Assembly (NCBI GenBank): GCA_002011215.1
Contig: MTML01000057.1
Location: 7-34,480 of the forward strand
DNA: 34,474 nt
Reading direction: 5' to 3'
Source: Archaeoglobus sp. JdFR-24
Lineage (GTDB): Archaea > Halobacteriota > Archaeoglobi > Archaeoglobales > Archaeoglobaceae
Position numbers and translations under genes: made by a program. Each line of letters begins with the position of its first letter. Positions within the stretch are counted from its first letter, which is position 1. This document shows positions 1 to 6,576 of the stretch, in pieces. Under the pieces are notes generated by a model, which was not told the DNA's origin, did no database searches, and saw only the letters and a program-made list of their open reading frames with translations.

Positions 1-102
1 TGGCTCAAACACACCCTCGCATACTACACACCCGATGGACCAAGATTCGACTACGTTCCTGTTACAATTACTAAATGGGAGCCGGTTGAGCGTACATATT
101 GA
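1..102 (+). CDS. sdhA: Succinate dehydrogenase flavoprotein subunit, C-terminal end (partial)
   Basis: The window opens inside a reading frame that ends at TGA 100-102. Its 33 residues run from WLKHTLAYYTPDG to PVERTY. The motif of Trp, HTL and a downstream YxPV resembles the C-terminal tail of SdhA/FrdA flavoproteins, where TL..Y and a closing Lys-W.P..R.Y are common. The assignment rests mostly on position, since it lies directly upstream of an unmistakable sdhB-sdhC-sdhD. SdhA would carry covalent FAD and oxidise succinate. The stop codon is followed at once by the sdhB ribosome binding site, so the four genes are probably one operon. The catalytic part lies off the left edge and cannot be judged. 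Confidence 0.85.
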   Translation, partial: WLKHTLAYYTPDGPRFDYVPVTITKWEPVERTY

Positions 103-111
103 GGTGGTTTG

Positions 112-831
112 ATGGAAGTAATTTTCAGGATTAAGAGATTTGATGGAACAAGGCAATACTGGGGAGAATATCCTGTACCGGCTGAAAAAGGTATGACAGT
201 CCTTGAGGGGCTCTATTTCATAAAGGAAAAATATGATGGCAGTTTAGCCTTTCGTGCGTCGTGCAGGATGGCAATATGTGGTAGCTGTGCCATTAAAATT
301 AATGGAAAGCCTATGCTCGCATGTGAAACCCAGATTTTACATCTGAACACCACAAAAATAAATATTGAACCTCTTGACAATTTCAAGGTAATAAAAGACC
401 TGATCACTGAATTTGAGGGATTCTTCTCAAAGCATGAAGCAGTCAAGCCCTACCTGATAAGAAAAGATGACAACTATCAGGAGCCCGTGGAACTCGTTCA
501 GACTCCCGAGGAACTGTATGCTTACTATGACTACACTCTCTGTATAAAATGTGGTGCCTGCTACTCAGTTTGCCCGGCAGCAGCAACAAGAGAAGATTAC
601 CTCGGTCCGGCAGCAATGGCAGCAGCTTATAGATTCAACACTGACAGCAGGGATGAGGGTAGTGCTGAAAGATTTGCTGTAGTGTGTACTGATAAGGGAG
701 TGTGGAGATGTCATTTCGCGGCTGAGTGCAGTGAAGTATGTCCAAAGGGCGTTGAGCCTGCTAAAGCGGTGCAGAAACTCAGATTCAAATCTGCGATATA
801 TGCACTTAAGAGAATTTTTTCAGGAAGGTGA
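112..831 (+). CDS. sdhB: Succinate dehydrogenase iron-sulfur subunit
   Basis: SdhB passes electrons from SdhA FAD to the membrane subunits through three Fe-S clusters. All ligands are visible in the 239-aa product: C51, C56, C59 and C71 for the [2Fe-2S] centre (SCRMAICGSCA); C144, C147, C150 for [4Fe-4S]; and C154, C200, C206, C210 completing the [4Fe-4S]/[3Fe-4S] pattern, with CP pairs at 154 and 210. Length is normal for the family. The ATG at 112 has a GAGGTGG ribosome binding site at 101-107, so I prefer it to an in-frame TTG at 109. It sits 9 bp after sdhA and 4 bp before sdhC, which implies co-transcription. Confidence 0.95.
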   Translation: MEVIFRIKRFDGTRQYWGEYPVPAEKGMTVLEGLYFIKEKYDGSLAFRASCRMAICGSCAIKINGKPMLACETQILHLNTTKINIEPLDNFKVIKDLITEFEGFFSKHEAVKPYLIRKDDNYQEPVELVQTPEELYAYYDYTLCIKCGACYSVCPAAATREDYLGPAAMAAAYRFNTDSRDEGSAERFAVVCTDKGVWRCHFAAECSEVCPKGVEPAKAVQKLRFKSAIYALKRIFSGR

Positions 832-835
832 TTCG

Positions 836-1210
836 ATGAACTGGTTGAAATGGTTTGAAATAAGAGGAAAAAGTCTTTTCAGCATAGCTTTCTCTCTGCA
901 CCGACTTACAGGGGTTGTTCTGGCATTTTATTTGATAATGCACCTGAGCTATCTTACTTCATTGAGATTTGGGCAGGAGGTTTATGAGTCCTTTATCGCA
1001 ACAACAGTCACTCCAACGTTCCTCGTGTTTGATATTCTCCTTGTCCTTGCGGGAGTTTACCATGGAGTTAATGGTTTAAGGCTTATACTTCACGAATTCG
1101 GATTTGCTTACGAAATCAGGAAGCCCCTGCTATATTTCACTTATGTAGTGACACTCATCGTATGGCTGATCGCTTCATACCAGCTCTACAGATACGTCAT
1201 GGGGGTGTAA
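836..1210 (+). CDS. sdhC: Succinate dehydrogenase cytochrome b-type membrane subunit
   Basis: A 124-aa integral membrane protein with about three hydrophobic helices, which is the usual size for SdhC. It anchors SdhAB and binds haem b and quinone. Candidate haem or quinone residues are the His in SLHRLTG near residue 22, the His in IMHLSY, and the His in the motif YHGVNGLR. The ATG at 836 follows the sdhB stop by 4 bp and has GGAAGGTGATT upstream. The open frame extends further upstream inside sdhB, but that extension is hydrophilic and has no ribosome binding site. The HxxNGLR motif recurs in the next gene, so the two anchors look like paralogues. Confidence 0.9.
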   Translation: MNWLKWFEIRGKSLFSIAFSLHRLTGVVLAFYLIMHLSYLTSLRFGQEVYESFIATTVTPTFLVFDILLVLAGVYHGVNGLRLILHEFGFAYEIRKPLLYFTYVVTLIVWLIASYQLYRYVMGV

Positions 1211-1212
1211 AA

Positions 1213-1575
1213 ATGGAGAAAACGGAAAAGGCATTACATACAAAAAGAGTGCTTGAGCCTGCAGGGTGGATACTCCAGCTTTTGACGGGCTTGCTTCTCG
1301 CGATACTGGTCACTTTCCACTTTTACGAAATCCACTTTGCATCACACAATGCAATGGAATTTGATAAGGTTGTTGAAAGGCTGTCGGATACTGGCTACAA
1401 GGTTATGTATGCACTTCTTCTACTATCAGTATCTTTCCACGCCTTCAATGGTTTGAGAGCGATTGCCTTCGACACAGAGTTTGGACTCAGGAATTCCAGA
1501 ACCATAAATGCAATAACTGCTCTGATAATTCTGGGTGCATTTTTCTATGGATTATCATTGCTGGTCATGTTTTAA
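1213..1575 (+). CDS. sdhD: Succinate dehydrogenase second membrane anchor subunit
   Basis: A 120-aa membrane protein with three predicted helices that completes the four-subunit complex II. It shares the HxFNGLR motif (SFHAFNGLRA) with SdhC and has His residues in FHFYEIHFASH that could serve haem or quinone binding. GGGGGTG at 1201-1207 is the ribosome binding site; the gene starts 2 bp after the sdhC stop. With two hydrophobic anchors this is the classical SDH type, not the Cys-rich SdhE/F type found in Sulfolobus. Whether haem is bound, and how many, cannot be decided from the sequence. The SdhC/SdhD split is by position. Confidence 0.85.
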   Translation: MEKTEKALHTKRVLEPAGWILQLLTGLLLAILVTFHFYEIHFASHNAMEFDKVVERLSDTGYKVMYALLLLSVSFHAFNGLRAIAFDTEFGLRNSRTINAITALIILGAFFYGLSLLVMF

Positions 1576-1641
1576 CTGTGCGTTTTAATTTTGATTGTAT
1601 TTTATTTTTTATTTTAATATTTTAATTAGTTACTTTTTTGG
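1576..1641 (+). terminator. T-rich terminator of the sdh operon
   Basis: Directly after the sdhD stop there are repeated oligo-T runs on the plus strand (TTTTAATTTTGATTGTATTTTATTTTTT and more). Intrinsic termination at T-tracts without a required hairpin is known in Archaea. No gene is seen in this gap. Confidence 0.6.
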
Positions 1642-1683
1642 TTGAAGCTCAAAATAATTGAGAAATATAGAAACATTGATAGG

Positions 1684-1697
1684 AAAATTTATAATCT
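1684..1697 (+). promoter_or_regulatory. TATA box of the DsbA-like gene
   Basis: GAAAATTTATAATC is centred about 26 bp before the ATG at 1717. This is the spacing expected for an archaeal leaderless transcript and supports that start over the upstream TTG at 1642. Confidence 0.6.
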
Positions 1698-1716
1698 CAA
1701 TACATATCATTCAACT

Positions 1717-2598
1717 ATGAAAAACGTACATTTTCTGGTCATAGGAATCATGATTGGTTTAGTTATTGGTTCAATTGCAGGTTATTTTATCGCACCACCC
1801 AAGGTTGTAGTTAAACAAGATTATGGCAACACATCCTACGTGAATGAAACGGTAGTTCAGAACTCGCTGAACTATATTAACAGCTATCTTCTCCAGCCCG
1901 GAGTTAATGCCAAGCTCGTTGAAGTCACACCTTATGGCGAAAACCTCTATAAACTCTCATTGGAATTCTTTCAGGGAAATCTGAGTGTTGGAAAATCAGA
2001 TGTTTATCTCACAAAAGATGGCAACACTCTGGTCTTAAACTCCATTGATATAAGCGAAAAACCAGAGATAGAGAGGACTGAAGTGAGTCCTGATGATGAC
2101 CCTTACATCGGTAATGAAAATGCTGAGGTTACGATCATAGAATTCTCCGATTTTACCTGCCCGTACTGTGCAAAATTCGAGCTTGAGACGCTTCCAAAGA
2201 TTCTTGAGAGGTATGACGGGAAGATAAAATTCGTTTTCAGGGATTTTCCGTTTCGTGGAAATGCATCCATTAAGGCTGCGGAGGCTGCAAACTGTGCAAA
2301 TGAACAGGGTAAGTACTGGGAATACCATACACTCCTATTTGAAAGGCAGTCTGAGTGGTATTCGAATTTAACTCTGCTTTACACATATGCAGAAGAGCTG
2401 AACCTGAATATGAGTGAATTCTCTTCATGCGTCGAATCCGGGAAATATGTGGAAGAAATCATGAAGGACATGAATGATGGGCTGGTAGCTGGTGTGAGTG
2501 GAACACCTACAATTTTCATAAATGGAATCAAAATCGAAGGAGCCAAGCCATTTGAGAACTTTGTGAACATAATTGATGGGGAACTCAAAGGAAGTTGA
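1717..2598 (+). CDS. Membrane-anchored DsbA-like thiol-disulfide oxidoreductase
   Basis: The product is 293 aa. Residues 6-26 form one hydrophobic helix (an uncleaved signal anchor), so the rest should lie outside the membrane. Residues about 40-115 form an extra N-terminal domain that I do not recognise. From about 130 comes a DsbA/thioredoxin_4 domain with the redox motif CPYC (C148, C151) in FSDFTCPYCAKF and a cis-Pro loop in SGTPTIFING. The family makes or rearranges disulfide bonds in exported proteins. The gene is monocistronic, with its own TATA box; the in-frame TTG at 1642 would put a charged 25-residue extension before the helix and is less likely. A role in maturing exported cytochromes is possible but not shown. 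Confidence 0.85.
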   Translation: MKNVHFLVIGIMIGLVIGSIAGYFIAPPKVVVKQDYGNTSYVNETVVQNSLNYINSYLLQPGVNAKLVEVTPYGENLYKLSLEFFQGNLSVGKSDVYLTKDGNTLVLNSIDISEKPEIERTEVSPDDDPYIGNENAEVTIIEFSDFTCPYCAKFELETLPKILERYDGKIKFVFRDFPFRGNASIKAAEAANCANEQGKYWEYHTLLFERQSEWYSNLTLLYTYAEELNLNMSEFSSCVESGKYVEEIMKDMNDGLVAGVSGTPTIFINGIKIEGAKPFENFVNIIDGELKGS

Positions 2599-2673
2599 AG
2601 AACGAATCGGAATGAAACATCGGAAATAATTACCTTTAACTTATTTATTTGATTTGCTGCTTTTTCAACTTAC

Positions 2674-3267
2674 TTAGGATTTCATTCTCCTTTCAACGTA
2701 ACGTCCTCTCTCTTCAATCTCCTCAACTCTCTTTAGAACATCCTTGGCCTTAGGGTATGTTAGGTAACCCTCAATAAATGCATCTTTAAGTTCACTCCAG
2801 TCGTCATATGATGCTTTTAGAGACTCAAAGTAAATATGGACATCCACACCCTTGGCTTCAATTCTATCATCAAAAAATCCGAGCCCAAAATCAATGAAAT
2901 AGGTCTTTCCCTCGCTGAAAATCATGTTCATGGGGGTGATATCGCCATGGATAATTCCTGCATTATGCAGTCTCGCCACCATTCTCCCAATCTCTTTGCT
3001 TATCTCTGCATTCATGATTTTCTTAACAGGATCACCTTTTATTCTCTCCATCAAAATTTTCTCTCCTTCGACGTCAAGTATTATGGGTGTTGGCACACCA
3101 TTTTTCCTTGCTACTGATATTATTCTCGCTTCTGTTTTTGTTCTGCTTTTTCTGAGAATTGAATCAAGCTCACCTATCCGGTATCTCTTTTTTCTCCTGA
3201 TTTTCTCCACGAAATTATCATAAATTCTGACTTCTGCTTCTCCACCCAGATAGATCTGTACAGACAT
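2674..3267 (-). CDS. bud32: KEOPS kinase/ATPase subunit Bud32
   Basis: A small 197-aa atypical kinase with the core Bud32 motifs: an N-terminal nucleotide loop (YLGGEAEVRIY), a helix-C Glu in KTEARII, the catalytic loop HGDITPMN at 107-114, and the metal-binding DFG at 126-128 (FIDFGLG). Bud32 acts as an ATPase in the KEOPS complex, which makes t6A37 on ANN-decoding tRNAs. It follows kae1 by 58 bp. In several archaea the two are fused; here they are separate. A TATA box 24 bp before the ATG suggests that bud32 also has its own leaderless transcript. Length is typical for stand-alone Bud32. Confidence 0.93.
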   Translation of the reverse strand: MSVQIYLGGEAEVRIYDNFVEKIRRKKRYRIGELDSILRKSRTKTEARIISVARKNGVPTPIILDVEGEKILMERIKGDPVKKIMNAEISKEIGRMVARLHNAGIIHGDITPMNMIFSEGKTYFIDFGLGFFDDRIEAKGVDVHIYFESLKASYDDWSELKDAFIEGYLTYPKAKDVLKRVEEIEERGRYVERRMKS

Positions 3268-3280
3268 AATCAGAGAGAAG

Positions 3281-3300
3281 AGTTAAAATATTTAAATTAG
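3281..3300 (-). promoter_or_regulatory. TATA box of bud32
   Basis: The minus strand reads CTAATTTAAATATTTTAACT, centred about 24 bp upstream of the bud32 ATG (3267), which fits a leaderless start inside the kae1-bud32 gap. Confidence 0.5.
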
Positions 3301-3325
3301 TTTTGGATCAGTTCACTTTAGGTAT

Positions 3326-4297
3326 CTATTCCCAATTCACTTCTACTTCTTCAATCCTGAAATCCGGTTTAACAGTCGACTCAGATATTTTTGTAACATA
3401 TCCGTGTTTGTACATCAGCAACCCGAGATAGGCGATCATGGCTCCGTTGTCGCCCATCATCTGCTTTGGAGGAGCATAAAATCTTGCATTCCTGTCTTCA
3501 CACATAATCCCAAGCATCTCCTGAAGTCTGCTGTTTGCTCCAACCCCTCCAACGAGAAGAAGTTCATCTGTATCCAGATATGCCATAGCCCTCTCTGACA
3601 CTTCTGTTAGCATTGCAAAGGCAGTCTCCTGAAAACTGTATGCAACATCCTCTCTTTCAACACCACCATCAAAGAGTCTCTGTGCTGCGGTAACCATTCC
3701 ACTGAATGAGAAGTCCATCCCCTTTACCACATATGGGAGCTCATAGTATTTTTTTCCGGATCTGGCAAGCTTCTCAATCTTGGGCCCTCCGGGGTGTTTC
3801 AAACCCATATGGCGAGCAAGTTTATCCAGAGCGTTTCCAATTCCGATATCAAGGGTTTCTCCAAACACCCTGTAACGTCCACCTCTTCTTGCGATAATCT
3901 GTGAGTTTCCACCGCTTACATAGAGTGTAACAGGATTTTTTGCCTCTGTTTTCCATCTACCTGCCTCTAAATGAGCCAGACAGTGATTCACCCCAATTAG
4001 TGGTCTTTCCAGCTTTAAAGCGAGAACTCTTGCTGCGGTTGCCACAATTCTCAAACAGGGCCCCATTCCCGGACCCTGAGAAAAAGATATGACATCAATC
4101 TCTTCAGGTCTAACCTTTGAAAAAATCCTTTTTATTAGTGAACCTATATTTTCAGAATGATGCTGTGCAGCCTCTCTCGGATGGATTCCACCTTCTTTTG
4201 GGACATATGGTTTGCTCTCTATTGCAAGTATATCGTCCTCATTAACGGCTGCGACACTCAAACTCCATGCGGTTCCTTCAATCCCGAGTGAAATCAT
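3326..4297 (-). CDS. kae1: tRNA N6-threonylcarbamoyladenosine transferase Kae1
   Basis: Kae1 (TsaD/OSGEP family) transfers the threonylcarbamoyl group to A37 of tRNA as the catalytic subunit of KEOPS. The 323-aa length is standard. Visible motifs are the opening LGIEGTAWS nucleotide loop, the metal-binding HxxxH at 105-109 (NHCLAH), SGGNSQ at 128-133, and the C-terminal LLVGGVGANSRL ATPase segment. It lies 12 bp after rps27ae and ahead of bud32 in a cluster of translation and transcription genes. Kae1, Bud32, S27ae and S24e are often neighbours in euryarchaea, so the context agrees. Confidence 0.96.
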   Translation of the reverse strand: MISLGIEGTAWSLSVAAVNEDDILAIESKPYVPKEGGIHPREAAQHHSENIGSLIKRIFSKVRPEEIDVISFSQGPGMGPCLRIVATAARVLALKLERPLIGVNHCLAHLEAGRWKTEAKNPVTLYVSGGNSQIIARRGGRYRVFGETLDIGIGNALDKLARHMGLKHPGGPKIEKLARSGKKYYELPYVVKGMDFSFSGMVTAAQRLFDGGVEREDVAYSFQETAFAMLTEVSERAMAYLDTDELLLVGGVGANSRLQEMLGIMCEDRNARFYAPPKQMMGDNGAMIAYLGLLMYKHGYVTKISESTVKPDFRIEEVEVNWE

Positions 4298-4309
4298 CCC
4301 ATAAAAAGG

Positions 4310-4459
4310 TTATTTTTTGAACTCAGTATATCCGCACTTCCCACATGATAGCCTGTCAGAGTGCTCTGCCAGAAAAACTCCTTCTCCACATCTTGGGCAG
4401 AATTTCCTTTTTCTTATGATCTTTTCTCCTTTTATTTCATAAAATTTTGATACTGTCAT
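4310..4459 (-). CDS. rps27ae: 30S ribosomal protein S27ae
   Basis: A 49-aa zinc-ribbon r-protein. It has the two CxxC pairs of the family, CPRCG and CGKCG, plus the basic N-terminus with KRKFCPRCG. The frame stays open upstream, but the ATG at 4459 follows a strong purine-rich ribosome binding site (GGAGGAGGGGAGA) and gives the usual family length. It lies between rps24e and kae1 and is probably co-transcribed with both. Confidence 0.93.
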   Translation of the reverse strand: MTVSKFYEIKGEKIIRKRKFCPRCGEGVFLAEHSDRLSCGKCGYTEFKK

Positions 4460-4520
4460 TTTGTCTCCCCTCCTCCTTTCAGGTAATAATGATAGCAGGT
4501 GATTGCCTTTAACTCCAGTC

Positions 4521-4820
4521 CTAACTTTCTTCCTCTTCTCCACCAAAGTTTCTTTTGATTATATGCTTAGGTTCGGTTTTGAGGAGTTCCTCGTTCGACT
4601 CATATATTTTTGCGTAGCAAATAGCCTCACTTTTACCGAACTCCGGTTTTATGTAGTCGACCACTATCGTCTCAGGGTTTGCGTTGAAAAGACCAGCAAT
4701 TTTCTCCCTTACAGCGCTTCTTGATGGCGTAGGGCCATCCTCCATGTATCTGAGCCTGAAATATATTTCCCTTCTTTTGAGCAAAGGATTCGTTTTCTCT
4801 CTCTCAACAGTAATCTCCAT
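4521..4820 (-). CDS. rps24e: 30S ribosomal protein S24e
   Basis: The 99-aa product begins [18 protein letters not shown] and contains the family pattern [12 protein letters not shown] followed by [11 protein letters not shown]. These match archaeal S24e in order and length. GGAGGTGA at 4825-4832 precedes the ATG by 4 bp. The gene leads the rps24e-rps27ae-kae1 part of the cluster, with a 134-bp gap before it that may carry an internal promoter. Confidence 0.95.
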   Translation of the reverse strand: MEITVEREKTNPLLKRREIYFRLRYMEDGPTPSRSAVREKIAGLFNANPETIVVDYIKPEFGKSEAICYAKIYESNEELLKTEPKHIIKRNFGGEEEES

Positions 4821-4902
4821 TTATTCACCTCCATTTGGGTTTTTGAAGTTCAGGTTTGGTTTGAATTTTGATTGAACTCATTAGCCTGATTTTCCTCATC
4901 TA

Positions 4903-4925
4903 TCTTCAGTTTAATTTTAACTGAT
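4903..4925 (-). promoter_or_regulatory. Possible internal promoter with inverted repeat upstream of rps24e
   Basis: The gap between the dPCK stop and rps24e holds the AT-rich minus-strand element TTAAAATTAAAC. It is embedded in a perfect 6-bp inverted repeat (TCAGTT at 4906-4911, AACTGA at 4919-4924). It lies about 90 bp from the rps24e ATG, so any transcript would have a long leader. No small gene is seen in the gap. Confidence 0.3.
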
Positions 4926-4954
4926 CTTTAACTACCTTCCTGCCTCCTCCCGAA

Positions 4955-5566
4955 TTAATTAATCTTCTCGGATACACCCTCAGATATTATCAGATTTATT
5001 ACTTCTTCGCCATTTTCAAGTCTCTCCATTCTCCTCAGCAGCTCGAGTATTAGTATTTTTTTCTCGTGGGTGACCTTCAAGGCAACGACACCTTCTCCAG
5101 GTTGACCGTAGAGTATGAGTGAATCATAGGGTAACAGGTATGTGAGAGGCATTGTTGCGAGATCTTCCTCTCCTGTAACATAAATGCAAACTTTATTTCC
5201 CTGTTCCATGGCTTTCACTCCATCCACCAGCACCTTCACGAGATCATATGTTATCATTGCGGGCGGGTTCTGGACACTGAAAGTTAGATAGCTGTCAAGG
5301 AAGCTCTTCATTTCCCCGACTATATCTGCGCTCAGTTTGTCCCTGACAGTTTTAAAGTCAATAACAACCATATCCGGTCTGTAGCCTGCTTTGAATGTGT
5401 AATAAGAAACAAGATCGCCGACACATATGAGGGGTGAACTCTCTCTCAAATTCTCAATTTTCTCTACTGTATCAAGCCCTTTACCTGTGTAAAGTTTTCC
5501 ATGAGGTTTTGAAAAAAATCCTCTGAGTTCATCCGGAAGCCTGAGACCTGAGGACATCAGAAACAC
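4955..5566 (-). CDS. GTP-dependent dephospho-CoA kinase (DUF359)
   Basis: This 203-aa protein belongs to the archaeal DUF359 family, shown to phosphorylate dephospho-CoA with GTP in the last step of CoA synthesis. Recognisable blocks are GKLYTGKG near residue 25, ICVGDLVSYYTFKAGYRPDMVVIDFKTVRD near 47-75, QNPPAMITYDLVKVL near 100, and VTGEEDLATMPLTYLLPYDSLILYGQPGEGVV. Two starts are possible: GTG at 5566 or ATG at 5557. Neither has a clear ribosome binding site; I give the longer. It starts 10 bp after spt4, a neighbour it often has in archaea. Confidence 0.92.
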   Translation of the reverse strand: MFLMSSGLRLPDELRGFFSKPHGKLYTGKGLDTVEKIENLRESSPLICVGDLVSYYTFKAGYRPDMVVIDFKTVRDKLSADIVGEMKSFLDSYLTFSVQNPPAMITYDLVKVLVDGVKAMEQGNKVCIYVTGEEDLATMPLTYLLPYDSLILYGQPGEGVVALKVTHEKKILILELLRRMERLENGEEVINLIISEGVSEKIN

Positions 5567-5576
5567 TTCGTTCTCG

Positions 5577-5765
5577 TCAATCGACCTTTATTGTGTACTT
5601 CCCGGGGATTTTAATGCCCAGTTTTTGAGCCACAAGGCTCTTTTCTGGATCCACCACAACAATATACCCGTACCACTCCTTCGTCAATTCAGTACTCCCG
5701 CAGTTTTTGCAGACCATGGAATCTGTGCTGATGAACTTGCATTTTCTGCACGCATAATCGGCCAT
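5577..5765 (-). CDS. spt4: Transcription elongation factor Spt4 (RpoE2)
   Basis: A 62-aa zinc protein with CRKCK and CKNCG pairs, followed by the typical WYGYIVVVDPEKS block. Archaeal Spt4 binds the NGN domain of Spt5 and supports processive RNA polymerase. ATG at 5765 has AAGGGTGAG just upstream; an in-frame GTG at 5774 overlaps the rpoE1 stop and seems less likely. It is tightly packed behind rpoE1, as in most archaea. Confidence 0.94.
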   Translation of the reverse strand: MADYACRKCKFISTDSMVCKNCGSTELTKEWYGYIVVVDPEKSLVAQKLGIKIPGKYTIKVD

Positions 5766-5766
5766 T

Positions 5767-6330
5767 TCACTCACCCTTCTGGAGTTTGTTGATATCCTCC
5801 TCTATCCACTTCAGGTTACCAAGCCATGGCTGACGCATAGTCAGACCAATTTTGCTCTTTTCCGGCTCCCTCTCTTTCAGACTCAGTGCTACAATCCTTG
5901 CTCTTACAAAATCTCCTTCAGAGATACTCCTTTTGCTCTCCTTACCCAGCAATCTTTTATTCTTGTCGTCAAAAATGACATAGTCATCAGTTATCTGGCT
6001 CATGTGGAGAAGTGCATCAAGAGGGCCTATAGATACAAATGCCCCAAATTCAACCACTTCAACCACTTCACCCTCAACAACTTCCTGCATGGATGGTTTG
6101 AAGGAAATAGCATTAAAAACAACATCGAAGTATACTGCTCCATCACCCTCTATAATTCTGCCCTGATCAAGATCCTCGATGCTCTCAATTCCGATTATCA
6201 TCCCATATTCTCTATCAAGTTTTCCTTCGAACTGCTCCCAGAGGAGATCTTCGATTACTATATGGATATCTTCACCAAGTCTTGATGGAGGAACCCTTAC
6301 AGTATCCTTTATCTTTATTCTCGCATACAT
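5767..6330 (-). CDS. rpoE1: DNA-directed RNA polymerase subunit E' (Rpo7)
   Basis: The 187-aa subunit equals eukaryotic Rpb7. The N-terminal half is the RNP-like tip domain (MYARIKIKDTVRVPPSRLG onward). Residues about 80-165 form an S1 RNA-binding domain (GEVVEVVEFGAFVSIGPLDALLHMSQ). With Rpo4 it forms the polymerase stalk used in open-complex formation and transcript binding. ATG at 6330 is preceded by GGTGAT at 6335-6340; the frame could extend three residues to 6339 but the ribosome binding site favours 6330. It is the first gene of the minus-strand cluster. Confidence 0.95.
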   Translation of the reverse strand: MYARIKIKDTVRVPPSRLGEDIHIVIEDLLWEQFEGKLDREYGMIIGIESIEDLDQGRIIEGDGAVYFDVVFNAISFKPSMQEVVEGEVVEVVEFGAFVSIGPLDALLHMSQITDDYVIFDDKNKRLLGKESKRSISEGDFVRARIVALSLKEREPEKSKIGLTMRQPWLGNLKWIEEDINKLQKGE

Positions 6331-6373
6331 TAACATCACCAGAATCTACAGCAAACAAAAGCAAGGAATGTGC

Positions 6374-6389
6374 AATATAAATTTTTTTC
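6374..6389 (-). promoter_or_regulatory. TATA box of the rpoE1 cluster
   Basis: The minus strand reads AAAAAAATTTATATT about 50 bp before the rpoE1 ATG. A start about 25 bp downstream leaves a leader of some 20-25 nt that contains the GGTGAT ribosome binding site. The rest of 6331-6576 shows only the divergent gatE promoter and a doubtful 53-codon frame (see rejected items). Confidence 0.55.
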
Positions 6390-6576
6390 CACCACCTCCC
6401 ATCCTCACCACAAATTCAACTGTGATTGACTACATAATTACACAATTTCTTCAAATGAAAGCTCTCATGAAAAAACCAGAAACCAGAAAAAGATTAATAA
6501 AACATCTGAACTACTGGCATGCAGAGTAATTGGGCTATAATAAGTTTGAGCTATAATTAAACTGGATGGTGTGATT

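Noticed and set aside
6368..6529. Plus-strand frame of 53 codons between rpoE1 and gatE, ending KHLNYWHAE
   Set aside because: It begins within the rpoE1 promoter, has no TATA box or ribosome binding site of its own, and shows no family signal. The last 27 codons look amphipathic, so it is worth a conservation check, but I cannot support it as a gene.
6532..6560. Two CTATAAT elements before gatE as an operator, one sharing AGCTATAATTAA with 13118-13129
   Set aside because: They are most simply TATA boxes; the shared 12-mer is AT-rich and found beside unrelated genes.
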